This document shows positions 1 through 6,998 of a stretch of 64,000 nucleotides of DNA, in pieces. The notes below the pieces were generated by a model. It did no database searches. It was not told where the DNA came from and saw nothing but the letters and a program-made list of their open reading frames with translations. Location of the stretch: assembly GCF_003202435.1 (NCBI RefSeq), contig NZ_QJHK01000016.1:1-64000 (forward strand), written 5' to 3'. Position 1 is the first letter of the stretch; every line of letters begins with the position of its first letter. A program made the position numbers and the translations under genes. The stretch is from Flavobacterium cheongpyeongense. GTDB taxonomy: Bacteria; Bacteroidota; Bacteroidia; Flavobacteriales; Flavobacteriaceae.

Positions 1-2
1 GG

Positions 3-17
3 CTCTGATTAACAGTC
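3..17 (-). repeat. tRNA-Asn anticodon-arm fragment overlapping GIY-YIG stop (copy 1)
   Basis: Fifteen bases identical to the anticodon arm of the intact tRNA-Asn genes (773-787). On the minus strand they read GACTGTTAATCAGAG, with the anticodon GTT inside. The final two sense codons and the stop codon of the GIY-YIG gene lie in this fragment. Confidence 0.85.
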
Positions 18-299
18 TTTATATTTTTCAAGTAATTTATTTATGACTTCGGGATATCGCAATAGGTTTTCAATGTAGATTTTGCTTTTCATATCTTTGA
101 TGTGCTTTTCAATCGCCAAAGCTTGCGTCTTTGATTCGCATTCTATTTTCAGAAAAACAATCCAGTCATCTGCTTTATAAGTGAATTTTCGTTCTTGCTC
201 TGAATTCAAATGAAAATCTAATCTTGTATCAAAATCTGCTGTAAAGCCAGTATAAAATCGACTCAATTTAGCAGAATGAAGAATATAAACGTAATTCAT
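9..299 (-). CDS. Small GIY-YIG nuclease domain protein (copy 1)
   Basis: A 96-residue stand-alone GIY-YIG domain of the UvrC/URI-like small family. The two halves of the signature are visible near the N-terminus as YVYIL and FYTGF, followed by the conserved Arg (TRL) and, near residue 63, the catalytic-type Glu in AIEKHIK. Family members cut DNA; the substrate of these small bacterial proteins is not established. The gene follows a transcription terminator, so it may be expressed from its own weak promoter or by readthrough of the tRNA-Asn transcript. The last codons GAC TGT TAA are identical to the tRNA-Asn anticodon arm. It differs from copy 2 by one residue (Thr versus Ser near position 58). 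Confidence 0.85.
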   Translation of the reverse strand: MNYVYILHSAKLSRFYTGFTADFDTRLDFHLNSEQERKFTYKADDWIVFLKIECESKTQALAIEKHIKDMKSKIYIENLLRYPEVINKLLEKYKDC

Positions 300-316
300 A
301 TTTTTAATTTAAAAAA

Positions 317-344
317 AAAGACCATCATTTGCATGATAGTCTTT
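317..344 (-). terminator. Hairpin with T-run upstream of GIY-YIG copy 1
   Basis: Twelve-base arms (317-328 and 333-344) with one G-U pair and the loop TTGC. On the minus strand they are followed by a run of nine Ts. It sits where the natural terminator of a tRNA-Asn transcript sits in unit 2, so it was copied with the unit. Confidence 0.7.
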
Positions 345-351
345 TAATAAG

Positions 352-375
352 CTCCCCCTCTTGGGCTCGAACCAA
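352..375 (-). repeat. tRNA-Asn 3' end fragment (T arm and acceptor strand)
   Basis: Twenty-four bases identical to the 3' end of the intact tRNA-Asn genes, covering the T arm except its first base, the 3' acceptor strand and the discriminator base. No 5' half is present next to it, so it cannot give a tRNA. It lies beside an 18-bp palindrome that replaces the variable loop. Confidence 0.85.
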
Positions 376-393
376 CCCCGAAAGCTTTCGGGG
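376..393. repeat. 18-bp perfect palindrome inside the broken tRNA-Asn
   Basis: CCCCGAAAGCTTTCGGGG is a perfect palindrome. It replaces five bases (variable loop and first T-stem base) of tRNA-Asn and joins the anticodon-arm copy to the 3' end copy. It could act as a transcription stop for the GIY-YIG gene or as the scar or recognition site of the recombination that made the array. Confidence 0.8.
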
Positions 394-408
394 CTCTGAT
401 TAACAGTC
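394..408 (-). repeat. tRNA-Asn anticodon-arm fragment overlapping GIY-YIG stop (copy 2)
   Basis: Same 15 bases as 3-17 and as the anticodon arm at 773-787 and in the second tRNA gene. The last three codons of the GIY-YIG gene fall in it. Confidence 0.85.
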
Positions 409-690
409 TTTATATTTTTCAAGTAATTTATTTATGACTTCGGGATATCGCAATAGGTTTTCAATGTAGATTTTGCTTTTCATATCTTTGATGTGCTTTT
501 CAATCGCCAAAGCTTGCGACTTTGATTCGCATTCTATTTTCAGAAAAACAATCCAGTCATCTGCTTTATAAGTGAATTTTCGTTCTTGCTCTGAATTCAA
601 ATGAAAATCTAATCTTGTATCAAAATCTGCTGTAAAGCCAGTATAAAATCGACTCAATTTAGCAGAATGAAGAATATAAACGTAATTCAT
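400..690 (-). CDS. Small GIY-YIG nuclease domain protein (copy 2)
   Basis: A 96-residue protein identical to copy 1 (9-299) except for one Ser/Thr difference. It has the same YVYIL and FYTGF signature halves and the Glu in AIEKHIK. The ATG lies just after the hairpin and T-run that follow tRNA-Asn, and the TAA stop lies inside a copied anticodon arm (394-408). The near identity of the copies points to a recent duplication or gene conversion. Whether the nuclease acts on tRNA-gene DNA is inference. Confidence 0.85.
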   Translation of the reverse strand: MNYVYILHSAKLSRFYTGFTADFDTRLDFHLNSEQERKFTYKADDWIVFLKIECESKSQALAIEKHIKDMKSKIYIENLLRYPEVINKLLEKYKDC

Positions 691-708
691 ATTTTTAATT
701 TAAAAAAA

Positions 709-736
709 AAAGACCATCATTTGCATGATAGTCTTT
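709..736 (-). terminator. Terminator of tRNA-Asn operon, upstream of GIY-YIG copy 2
   Basis: Twelve-base arms (709-720 and 725-736) with one G-U pair and a four-base loop, followed on the minus strand by ten Ts. It lies 8 bp past the 3' end of the tRNA-Asn gene, as expected for a tRNA transcription terminator. Confidence 0.75.
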
Positions 737-743
737 TAATAAG

Positions 744-817
744 CTCCCCCTCTTGGGCTCGAACCAAGGACCCTCTGATTAACAGTCAGATGCTCTAACC
801 AACTGAGCTAAGGAGGA
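744..817 (-). tRNA. tRNA-Asn (GTT), copy 1
   Basis: A 74-base cloverleaf. The 7-bp acceptor stem pairs TCCTCCT with AGGGGGA (one G-U pair) and has discriminator G. The D arm is AGCTCAGTTGGTTAGAGC, the anticodon loop CTGTTAA carries anticodon GTT (Asn), and the T loop is TTCGAGC. CCA is not encoded. The sequence is identical to the second gene at 857-930; the two lie 39 bp apart and are probably co-transcribed. Confidence 0.97.
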
Positions 818-856
818 ATCACCTTAAAGGTAAATATGTTTGCTAGAAAAAGTTTG

Positions 857-930
857 CTCCCCCTCTTGGGCTCGAACCAAGGACCCTCTGATTAACAGTC
901 AGATGCTCTAACCAACTGAGCTAAGGAGGA
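857..930 (-). tRNA. tRNA-Asn (GTT), copy 2
   Basis: Identical in sequence to the tRNA-Asn gene at 744-817, and the first gene of the pair in the direction of transcription. Anticodon GTT, no encoded CCA. Confidence 0.97.
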
Positions 931-1016
931 AGTTGTTGCTCTTTTTAGCGAGTGCAAATATAGATGATTTTTTAGTTTCCCAAAAATATTTTGACTCTTT
1001 TTAAAAAATATTTTTT

Positions 1017-2357
1017 CTACTTGACAATTGCCTTGTAAATATCGTTTCCGTTAGCAAACAAAAGCAACGCTATAAGTATTACAAAACCAACCATTTGGGC
1101 GTTTTCAAGGAATTTATCACTTGGTTTTTTACCGCTGATTATTTCATACAATAAAAATATTACGTGCCCACCGTCAAGGGCAGGAATTGGCAATAAATTC
1201 ATAACTCCAAGCATAATTGACAAAATAGCGGTGATTGACCAGAATGTTTCCCAGCTCCATGTCGCAGGAAAAATATTGTAAATTGCTGCAAAACCACCTA
1301 CTTGTTTGTAGGCTTTCGTTGCGGGATTAAAAATCATTTTCAATTGTTTCCCGTAATTTACTAATTTGTCTTTACCTTTTTGAAGCCCAATCGGGATAGA
1401 TTCCGCAAAACTATATTGTTTAGTACTAATTTTATAGTATCCTAATTTCTCTAATGTTTTTAAATCTAAATCCCCTGGCTGAACACCTAATTTACCTTCT
1501 GCAGAAACTTTAACCGTAATTGGTGTTTCTTTTAAATCACGTAAAACAACAGCATTGAGTGTTTTATTTTTATTCTTCTCTAAAATAGCTCTCGCCTGAT
1601 CAAAATACTTTATTTTTTCTCCATTAAGAGAAACAAATAAATCTTTTGCTTTCAAATTCTTATTAGGAGATTCTTCTGCAACTGCTGCCACTACAAAAGG
1701 CATTCTGGCAAGAATAAGCGATCCTTTTTCATGCTTTGACAATTGATCAATAACATCAGTAGGGATTTTAATCGAAAGTTGTTTTCCGTTTCTTTCAATC
1801 AAAATTTGTTTTGACATGATGATATCCATTGGGATATCATTATCGAAATTTTCAATTTTCTTACCATCAATTGAAATTATCTTGTCTCCTGTTCTAAATC
1901 CTGCTTTAATCATTACAGGGTTTTCAACCCAAATACCATCTTTCATATCAGAATTAGCAATATAGGTATCCCCATAAACAAATGCCATTCCTATATATAT
2001 AATAAATGCTAATATAAAGTTTACCGTTACACCACCCAACATAATAATCAAACGCTGCCAGGCTGGTTTTGAACGAAACTCCCAAGGTTGTGGAGGCAAA
2101 GCCATTTGTTCTTTGTCCATACTTTCGTCGATCATTCCGGAGATTTTTACATAACCTCCAAGTGGCAGCCATCCGATCCCGTAAACCGTTTCACCAATTT
2201 GTTTTTTGAATAAAGAATATTTGACATCGAAGAATAAGTAGAATTTTTCGACTCTTGTTTTAAATAATTTTGCAGGAATAAAATGCCCTAATTCATGAAG
2301 AATAATAAGTAAAGATAAACTCAATAGAAATTGAGAAAGTTTGATAACTATATCCAT
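1017..2357 (-). CDS. rseP: RseP-type site-2 zinc metalloprotease
   Basis: A 446-residue membrane protease of family M50B, which cuts transmembrane anti-sigma factors or signal-peptide remnants inside the membrane. The zinc motif HELGH is at residues 21-25 in the first membrane helix. The second metal-ligand motif, NLLPIPALDGGH, starts near residue 387 (Asp395), and a C-terminal helix follows. The region between holds two PDZ-like segments, the usual plan for RseP. It stands alone, downstream of the tRNA-Asn pair, and is divergent from an OYE reductase. A box reading TACTTTTG on the minus strand (2387-2394) is a plausible -7 promoter element about 30 bp upstream of the ATG. Confidence 0.93.
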   Translation of the reverse strand: MDIVIKLSQFLLSLSLLIILHELGHFIPAKLFKTRVEKFYLFFDVKYSLFKKQIGETVYGIGWLPLGGYVKISGMIDESMDKEQMALPPQPWEFRSKPAWQRLIIMLGGVTVNFILAFIIYIGMAFVYGDTYIANSDMKDGIWVENPVMIKAGFRTGDKIISIDGKKIENFDNDIPMDIIMSKQILIERNGKQLSIKIPTDVIDQLSKHEKGSLILARMPFVVAAVAEESPNKNLKAKDLFVSLNGEKIKYFDQARAILEKNKNKTLNAVVLRDLKETPITVKVSAEGKLGVQPGDLDLKTLEKLGYYKISTKQYSFAESIPIGLQKGKDKLVNYGKQLKMIFNPATKAYKQVGGFAAIYNIFPATWSWETFWSITAILSIMLGVMNLLPIPALDGGHVIFLLYEIISGKKPSDKFLENAQMVGFVILIALLLFANGNDIYKAIVK

Positions 2358-2440
2358 TTTGTATTTTTAGTTCGTAATTTAACGCACAAAAGTAACGTTT
2401 CTATTTTAATTTGATAGCGCAATATAATACATAAGATTTT

Positions 2441-2466
2441 AAATGTTTGTTAATAAATAAACATTT
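2441..2466. promoter_or_regulatory. Inverted repeat in divergent rseP / OYE intergenic region
   Basis: Arms AAATGTTT (2441-2448) and AAACATTT (2459-2466) form a dyad between two divergent genes. It could be an operator, but no regulator lies nearby. AT-rich dyads are common here, so weight is low. Confidence 0.3.
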
Positions 2467-2558
2467 GGATTTCTACTTTTACGCAGATGCTGTAACTTTA
2501 CTTTTTCATGCACTATTCTACCTAATTGGTAGCTCAAATAGATTAAAAGTTACATTCT

Positions 2559-3629
2559 ATGGCTTCATTATTATTTTCTGCGCTTACTATAAAAAATATC
2601 ACTTTAAAAAACAGAATCGTTATTTCGCCTATGTGCCAATATTCTTCTGTTGACGGGTTTGCAAACGATTGGCATCTGGTACATTTGGGAAGCCGTGCCA
2701 GCGGAGGTGCGGGACTGATTATTCAGGAAGCTACAGCCGTTTCTCCTGAAGGAAGAATTTCTCCGGCAGATCTTGGAATCTGGAAAGATGAACATATCGA
2801 AAAGCTAAAAAACATCAACGAATTCATTGTTTCGCAAAATGCCGTCCCTGGAATTCAACTCGCTCATGCCGGGAGAAAAGCCAGTGTTTCGGCTCCATGG
2901 CTGGGCAATAAAAAGTTAGACAAATCAAATATAGGATGGCAGACTGTCGCTCCAAGTCCAATACCGTATCATGAGAATGAGCCATTTCTTCCGGAAGCTT
3001 TGGATAAAATCGGAATTCAAAAAGTGATCTCCAATTTCAAAGCAGCTACCAAAAGAGCTGTCGAAGCGGGGTATCAGGTAATGGAAATTCACGCAGCACA
3101 TGGTTATTTGCTGCACCAGTTTTTATCTCCTTTAACCAACATTAGAACCGATGAATATGGCGGAAGTTTCGAAAATAGAATCCGTTTTACCTTAGAAATA
3201 CTAGAAGCAGTTCAGTCAGAATGGCCTTCAGATTTACCTTTGTTTGTTCGAATATCGGCAACAGACTGGTCAGAAGGTGGATGGAATCCTGAACAATCGG
3301 TAGAACTTTCGAAGATATTAAAACAAAAAGGAGTAGATTTAATCGATGTTTCATCTGGCGGATTGGTTTCTCATCAGAAAATTGAAATTGGACCAGGCTA
3401 TCAGGTTTCTTTCGCAGAACAGGTTAAAAAAGAAGCCTCTATTTTAACCGGAGCTGTTGGTTTAATTACAGAAGCACAACAAGCCGAAGAAATTTTAAAT
3501 AACAATCAGGCCGATTTGGTTTTGTTTGCAAGAGAATCACTTAGAAATCCTAACTTACCATTAGATTTCGCCACAGATTTAAACGACGATATTCAATGGC
3601 CTAAACAATACGAACGTGCAAAACTATAA
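2559..3629 (+). CDS. namA: Old yellow enzyme family NADPH dehydrogenase (YqjM type)
   Basis: A 356-residue FMN-dependent ene-reductase, expected to reduce activated C=C bonds with NAD(P)H in the cytoplasm. The N-terminal PMCQYS motif with Cys26 is the redox-tuning cysteine of the thermophilic-like/YqjM class. The substrate-binding His pair appears as HAAHGYLLHQF near residue 175, followed by DEYGGSFENR, the standard FMN/barrel motif. Length and start fit the family. It is followed by a Gfo/Idh/MocA oxidoreductase on the same strand after a 108-bp gap. The natural substrate cannot be inferred. Confidence 0.88.
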   Translation: MASLLFSALTIKNITLKNRIVISPMCQYSSVDGFANDWHLVHLGSRASGGAGLIIQEATAVSPEGRISPADLGIWKDEHIEKLKNINEFIVSQNAVPGIQLAHAGRKASVSAPWLGNKKLDKSNIGWQTVAPSPIPYHENEPFLPEALDKIGIQKVISNFKAATKRAVEAGYQVMEIHAAHGYLLHQFLSPLTNIRTDEYGGSFENRIRFTLEILEAVQSEWPSDLPLFVRISATDWSEGGWNPEQSVELSKILKQKGVDLIDVSSGGLVSHQKIEIGPGYQVSFAEQVKKEASILTGAVGLITEAQQAEEILNNNQADLVLFARESLRNPNLPLDFATDLNDDIQWPKQYERAKL

Positions 3630-3737
3630 ATTCTATTCGCCACGATCCGAACCGATAGCGAACACGCAAAACAAGTCGCTAATTTATTTAAACTAAAATT
3701 GTATAACTCGTGGCAAAAAACAACTAAAATAAAACCA

Positions 3738-4781
3738 ATGCAAAAAATAAAAACAGCACTACTATCATACGGAATGTCGGGGAAAGTTTTTCATGCTCCT
3801 TTTTTAGACCTGCATCCGGGTTTTGAATTATTAGGCTCCTGGGAAAGAAGCAAAAAACTCATTCAGGAAGATTATCCAACCGTAAAAAGCTATCCGTCAA
3901 TTGATGCATTATTGGCAGACGATGTCGATTTGGTAATTGTAAATACACCCGTTGGAACACATTTCGAATATGCAAAAAAAGTACTTTTGGCAGGAAAACA
4001 CGCCGTTGTAGAAAAAGCATTTACCTCAACTGTTGCCCAGGCCGAAGAATTGGCTTCTATAGCAAAAGAAAAAGGATTGAAACTGGCTGTTTTCCAGAAC
4101 AGACGCTGGGACAGTGATTTTAAAACGGTTCAACAAGTAATTAAAGATGGTGTCCTGGGCGATTTGGTCGAAGCCGAATTTCATTTTGACAGATACAATC
4201 CAATATTAAGCCCTAAAGCACATAAAGAAACACCCAATGACGGAGCGGGCATCCTGAAAGATTTAGGTCCGCATTTAATTGATCAGGCCGTTTGTCTGTT
4301 TGGCTCCCCAAAATCTGTTTTTGGCGACATTCGGTGTACCAGAGAAAATTCTGTGGTAGATGACTGGATCGATTTATTATTGCTTTATAAAGATTTCAGA
4401 GTACGTTTAAAAGCAGGTTTTTTTGTCAGAGAAGCAAATCCTGCCTATACTATTCATGGCAAAAAAGGATCCTTTTTGAAACCTCGTGGCGACGTTCAGG
4501 AAGATGAATTAAAAGTCGGTAAAAAACCAAACCTTGATTCCTGGGGGACAGAATTAGACGGTTCTGAAGGGCTTTTGCATACAGAATTTGATGGAAAAGA
4601 AATCTGCGAAAATGTACCCACCCTTCAGGGAAATTATTTTGACTATTTTGATGGTATTTATGAAGCTATTGCAAACAATAAACCAGAACCCGTTACGGCA
4701 GAGGACGGCGTAAAAGTAATGCAGATTATTGAAGCGGCCATAGCAAGTAACCGGGAGAAAAAAATCATTGATTTAGAATAG
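3738..4781 (+). CDS. Gfo/Idh/MocA family oxidoreductase
   Basis: About 347 residues: an N-terminal Rossmann NAD(P)-binding fold (ALLSYGMSGKVFHAPFL) followed by the C-terminal alpha/beta domain of the family. The conserved substrate-side motif EKAFTSTVAQAEEL and the catalytic-region LGPHLIDQAVCLFG are visible. The ATG at 3738 is preferred over an upstream ATG at 3699, because the extra 13 residues (MYNSWQKTTKIKP) precede the first beta strand and look like leader. It acts on an unknown sugar-like or polyol substrate. Resemblance to the E. coli YdgJ subgroup is an impression only. A DUF4256 gene follows 14 bp downstream, so the two may be co-transcribed. Confidence 0.82.
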   Translation: MQKIKTALLSYGMSGKVFHAPFLDLHPGFELLGSWERSKKLIQEDYPTVKSYPSIDALLADDVDLVIVNTPVGTHFEYAKKVLLAGKHAVVEKAFTSTVAQAEELASIAKEKGLKLAVFQNRRWDSDFKTVQQVIKDGVLGDLVEAEFHFDRYNPILSPKAHKETPNDGAGILKDLGPHLIDQAVCLFGSPKSVFGDIRCTRENSVVDDWIDLLLLYKDFRVRLKAGFFVREANPAYTIHGKKGSFLKPRGDVQEDELKVGKKPNLDSWGTELDGSEGLLHTEFDGKEICENVPTLQGNYFDYFDGIYEAIANNKPEPVTAEDGVKVMQIIEAAIASNREKKIIDLE

Positions 4782-4795
4782 CTAAACTTCCTGTT

Positions 4796-5359
4796 ATGAA
4801 AAATAAAAAAGAATTGCTATCCGAAGAAATTGAACAGTTCCTTAAAATTCTAAAAACTCGTTTTGAGAAAAATAAAAACCGTCATCAGAGTCTTGAATGG
4901 GAAAAAGTCCGAATAAAACTGGAATCTAACCCTGATAAACTGTGGTCACTAAACGAAATGGAGAAAACGGGGGGTGAACCAGATGTTGTAGATTTTGATG
5001 AGAAAACAAACGAGTACATTTTTTATGACTGTTCTGCAGAAAGTCCAACAGGACGAAGAAGTGTTTGTTATGACTCTGAAGCACAGGAATCAAGAAAGGA
5101 ATTCAAACCTGAAAATAATGTTATTGATATCGCAACTGCTATGGGTATCGAACTTTTATCAGAAGAACAATACCGGTCATTACAGCTTCTTGGAAGATTT
5201 GATGAAAAAACATCCAGCTGGATAAAAACGCCTTCTGAAATTAGAAATTTAGGAGGTGCTCTTTTTGCTGATTTTCGCTATAATACAGTATTCGTATATC
5301 ACAATGGGGCACAATCCTATTATGCTGCCAGAGGTTTCAGAGCTTCGTTAAGGATTTAA
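4796..5359 (+). CDS. DUF4256 domain-containing protein
   Basis: A 187-residue cytoplasmic protein recognised as DUF4256: NEMEKTGGEPDVV, then DCSAESPTGRRSVCYD, then the C-terminal YHNGAQSYYAARGFR block. Function is unknown. It starts 14 bp after the Gfo/Idh/MocA gene, suggesting one transcript. No signal peptide or membrane helix is visible. Confidence 0.8.
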   Translation: MKNKKELLSEEIEQFLKILKTRFEKNKNRHQSLEWEKVRIKLESNPDKLWSLNEMEKTGGEPDVVDFDEKTNEYIFYDCSAESPTGRRSVCYDSEAQESRKEFKPENNVIDIATAMGIELLSEEQYRSLQLLGRFDEKTSSWIKTPSEIRNLGGALFADFRYNTVFVYHNGAQSYYAARGFRASLRI

Positions 5360-5436
5360 AACAGATATTTTATAAACAATAACGTTGTAAATTTAGCAAG
5401 AAGTACTGCTGTAGTTTAGTGTAAACAGGAATTAAC

Positions 5437-5444
5437 TACCTTTG
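5437..5444 (+). promoter_or_regulatory. -7 promoter box for the MFS transporter
   Basis: TACCTTTG matches the Bacteroidota TAnnTTTG box. It lies 25 bp before the GTG at 5470, giving a short leader and supporting that start. No clear -33 element was found. Confidence 0.45.
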
Positions 5445-5469
5445 TATATACAAATTTAAAAGTATTTCT

Positions 5470-6687
5470 GTGATAGATTTCAATCCATTAACTTTATTCC
5501 AAACCAAAGGAAAAATTAAAAAAGTCTATCGGGAGGCAAAGGCTTCGTATCTAAATAGAATTCGTTTTGCTGTAGGTGTATTTTATTTTGCAATGGGTTT
5601 AAGTTTTGCTTCCTGGGCAAGCAGAATTCCGGATATTAAAACAGCATTACATTTAAGTGAAGGAGAACTAGGTTCGGTACTTTTTGCATTGCCTGTTGGC
5701 CAGTTAATCATCATGCCTTTTTCGGGTAAAATGGTAACCAAATTTGGAAGTCATCGTATTTTAATCTTATCCTTAATCATGTATGTTTTCAGTCTGACCA
5801 ATTTAGGTCTGGCTTCAACCGCATTACAACTTTCATTAGGTCTGTTTACTTTTGGCATATTTGGAAATTTAGCCAACATCGCTGTGAATACTCAGGGTGT
5901 TTATACCGAAGTCCTTTTTAAAAAAAACATCATGTCTTCTTTTCATGGCATGTGGAGTTTTGCCGGATTTACTGGTGCTTTAGTCGGATTAGGAATGCTG
6001 GCTTTGCATTTATCACCTTATCATCATTTTCTAATTGTAGCCTTAATTGTCTTTTTAATGATTGCTTTTAATTTTAAATTTTTAGTTAAAGCAAAAGAAA
6101 AAATTAAACCTCAAAAAGAAGGTAAAAAATTATTTACCAAACCTGACAGCTCCTTAATCTGGCTTGGAATAATAGGCTTTTGCAGTATGGCAAGCGAAGG
6201 CGTAATGTTTGACTGGAGCGGTATTTATTTTAAAGATATCGTAAAAGCTCCGGGTGCTTTGGTTATTCTTGGTTATACTTCATTTATGATTATGATGGCC
6301 GGAGGAAGGTTCATTGGGGATGCCATGAATAACAAATTTGGCCGCGTTCGTGTTATGCAAATTAGTGGCTGCATGATTTCAATCGGACTTTTTACTGCTG
6401 TTATTTTTCCGTACCTCATCCCTTGCACATTTGCTTTTATGATTGTGGGTTTGGGAGTTTCGACTATTGTCCCTACTGTTTATAGTGTCGCGGGAAAAAA
6501 TCCAACCGTTTCTGCAGGCGAAGCATTAACCATTGTTTCAAGTGTTAGTTTTCTTGGATTCCTTATGGGGCCGCCTATCATTGGATATATTGCCCAGACC
6601 TTAGGGCTTCCGTTTTCTTTTGCTTTTATCGGAATATTTGGCGTTTTAATCGCTTTTATGGTTTCTAAAGTAAAGATTGCAGGATAG
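5470..6687 (+). CDS. MFS transporter
   Basis: A 405-residue major facilitator superfamily permease with about 12 hydrophobic segments. The first helix holds WASRIPDIK, and the loop after helix 2 carries the MFS-like SGKMVTKFGSHR motif. The general pattern resembles the YbjJ/fucose-permease-like branch, but the substrate cannot be told. The start is a GTG: the first in-frame ATG would fall inside helix 1, and a promoter box sits 25 bp upstream of the GTG. It stands alone; the next gene, a TonB-dependent receptor, has its own leader. Confidence 0.85.
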   Translation: MIDFNPLTLFQTKGKIKKVYREAKASYLNRIRFAVGVFYFAMGLSFASWASRIPDIKTALHLSEGELGSVLFALPVGQLIIMPFSGKMVTKFGSHRILILSLIMYVFSLTNLGLASTALQLSLGLFTFGIFGNLANIAVNTQGVYTEVLFKKNIMSSFHGMWSFAGFTGALVGLGMLALHLSPYHHFLIVALIVFLMIAFNFKFLVKAKEKIKPQKEGKKLFTKPDSSLIWLGIIGFCSMASEGVMFDWSGIYFKDIVKAPGALVILGYTSFMIMMAGGRFIGDAMNNKFGRVRVMQISGCMISIGLFTAVIFPYLIPCTFAFMIVGLGVSTIVPTVYSVAGKNPTVSAGEALTIVSSVSFLGFLMGPPIIGYIAQTLGLPFSFAFIGIFGVLIAFMVSKVKIAG

Positions 6688-6788
6688 TTACACTTTCAAG
6701 CAACTTAAAATTTATGAATGTAACCTTAAAATATCTTGTTTACACATTTTTTTTAATAAGAAAAAAGAAGTAAAAGATATTTTTATAC

Positions 6789-6796
6789 TATCTTTG
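6789..6796 (+). promoter_or_regulatory. -7 promoter box upstream of the TonB-dependent receptor
   Basis: TATCTTTG fits TAnnTTTG. If used, it gives a leader of about 200 nt that contains a 42-bp palindrome and a terminator-like hairpin before the ATG at 6999. Confidence 0.4.
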
Positions 6797-6900
6797 TAAT
6801 ATAATTCACACCAACTAAACGCATTATTTGTTTGAATAATTCTAATACCACTAATTATCTTTATTTTCAAACATTTACATTTCCAAACTCAATTTGATTT

Positions 6901-6942
6901 TTTTGACTGAAATTTTTGAAATTTCAAAAATTTCAGTCAAAA
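6901..6942 (+). repeat. Perfect 42-bp palindrome in the leader of the receptor gene
   Basis: Two 21-base arms (6901-6921 and 6922-6942) are exact reverse complements with no spacer. It lies in the 310-bp gap between the MFS gene and the TonB-dependent receptor, downstream of a promoter box and just before a second hairpin. As RNA it would form a long stem; as DNA it could be a protein-binding dyad. Confidence 0.85.
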
Positions 6943-6950
6943 TGATTTAT

Positions 6951-6982
6951 ACCCTTTTCTTTTACAGGAAAAGGGTTTTTTT
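6951..6982 (+). terminator. Terminator-like hairpin just before the receptor start codon
   Basis: A stem of ACCCTTTTC (6951-6959) and GAAAAGGGT (6968-6976) is followed by a run of Ts to 6982, the form of an intrinsic terminator. It lies 16 bp before the ATG of the receptor and inside the predicted transcript, so attenuation is possible. Confidence 0.55.
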
Positions 6983-6998
6983 CAACAAATTCAGTTAC

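Larger units (their letters stand above)
1..375 (-). repeat. Tandem unit 1: GIY-YIG gene plus tRNA-Asn 3' half (direct repeat)
   Basis: Positions 1-375 repeat at 392-767. By direct reading they differ by one substitution (128 versus 519) and one A in the A-run (311-319 versus 702-711). On the minus strand each unit holds a tRNA-Asn 3' half, a hairpin with a T-run, a GIY-YIG gene, and a 15-base tRNA-Asn anticodon-arm copy that includes the gene's stop codon. Unit 1 starts with the last two bases of the palindrome that closes a unit, so the array probably continues past the window edge. Confidence 0.9.
392..767 (-). repeat. Tandem unit 2 of the GIY-YIG / tRNA-Asn repeat
   Basis: Second copy of the unit described at 1-375. 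Its upstream end on the minus strand merges into the intact tRNA-Asn gene at 744-817, so this unit lies directly downstream of a functional tRNA. This is the pattern expected if the 3' half of a tRNA serves as an attachment or recombination site. Confidence 0.9.

Noticed and set aside
744-930. The repeated tRNA-Asn block looked at first like a CRISPR-type repeat.
   Set aside because: The 74-base repeats fold as complete tRNA cloverleaves and are only two copies; no spacers of uniform length.
1954-2172. Minus-strand open frame within rseP.
   Set aside because: Alternative frame of the protease gene; low-complexity Tyr/Ile-rich product.
3636-3720. Words GCCACGA and TCGTGGC before the Gfo/Idh/MocA gene as an operator.
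   Set aside because: Arms are only 7 bases and far apart; similar words are common between genes in Flavobacteria.
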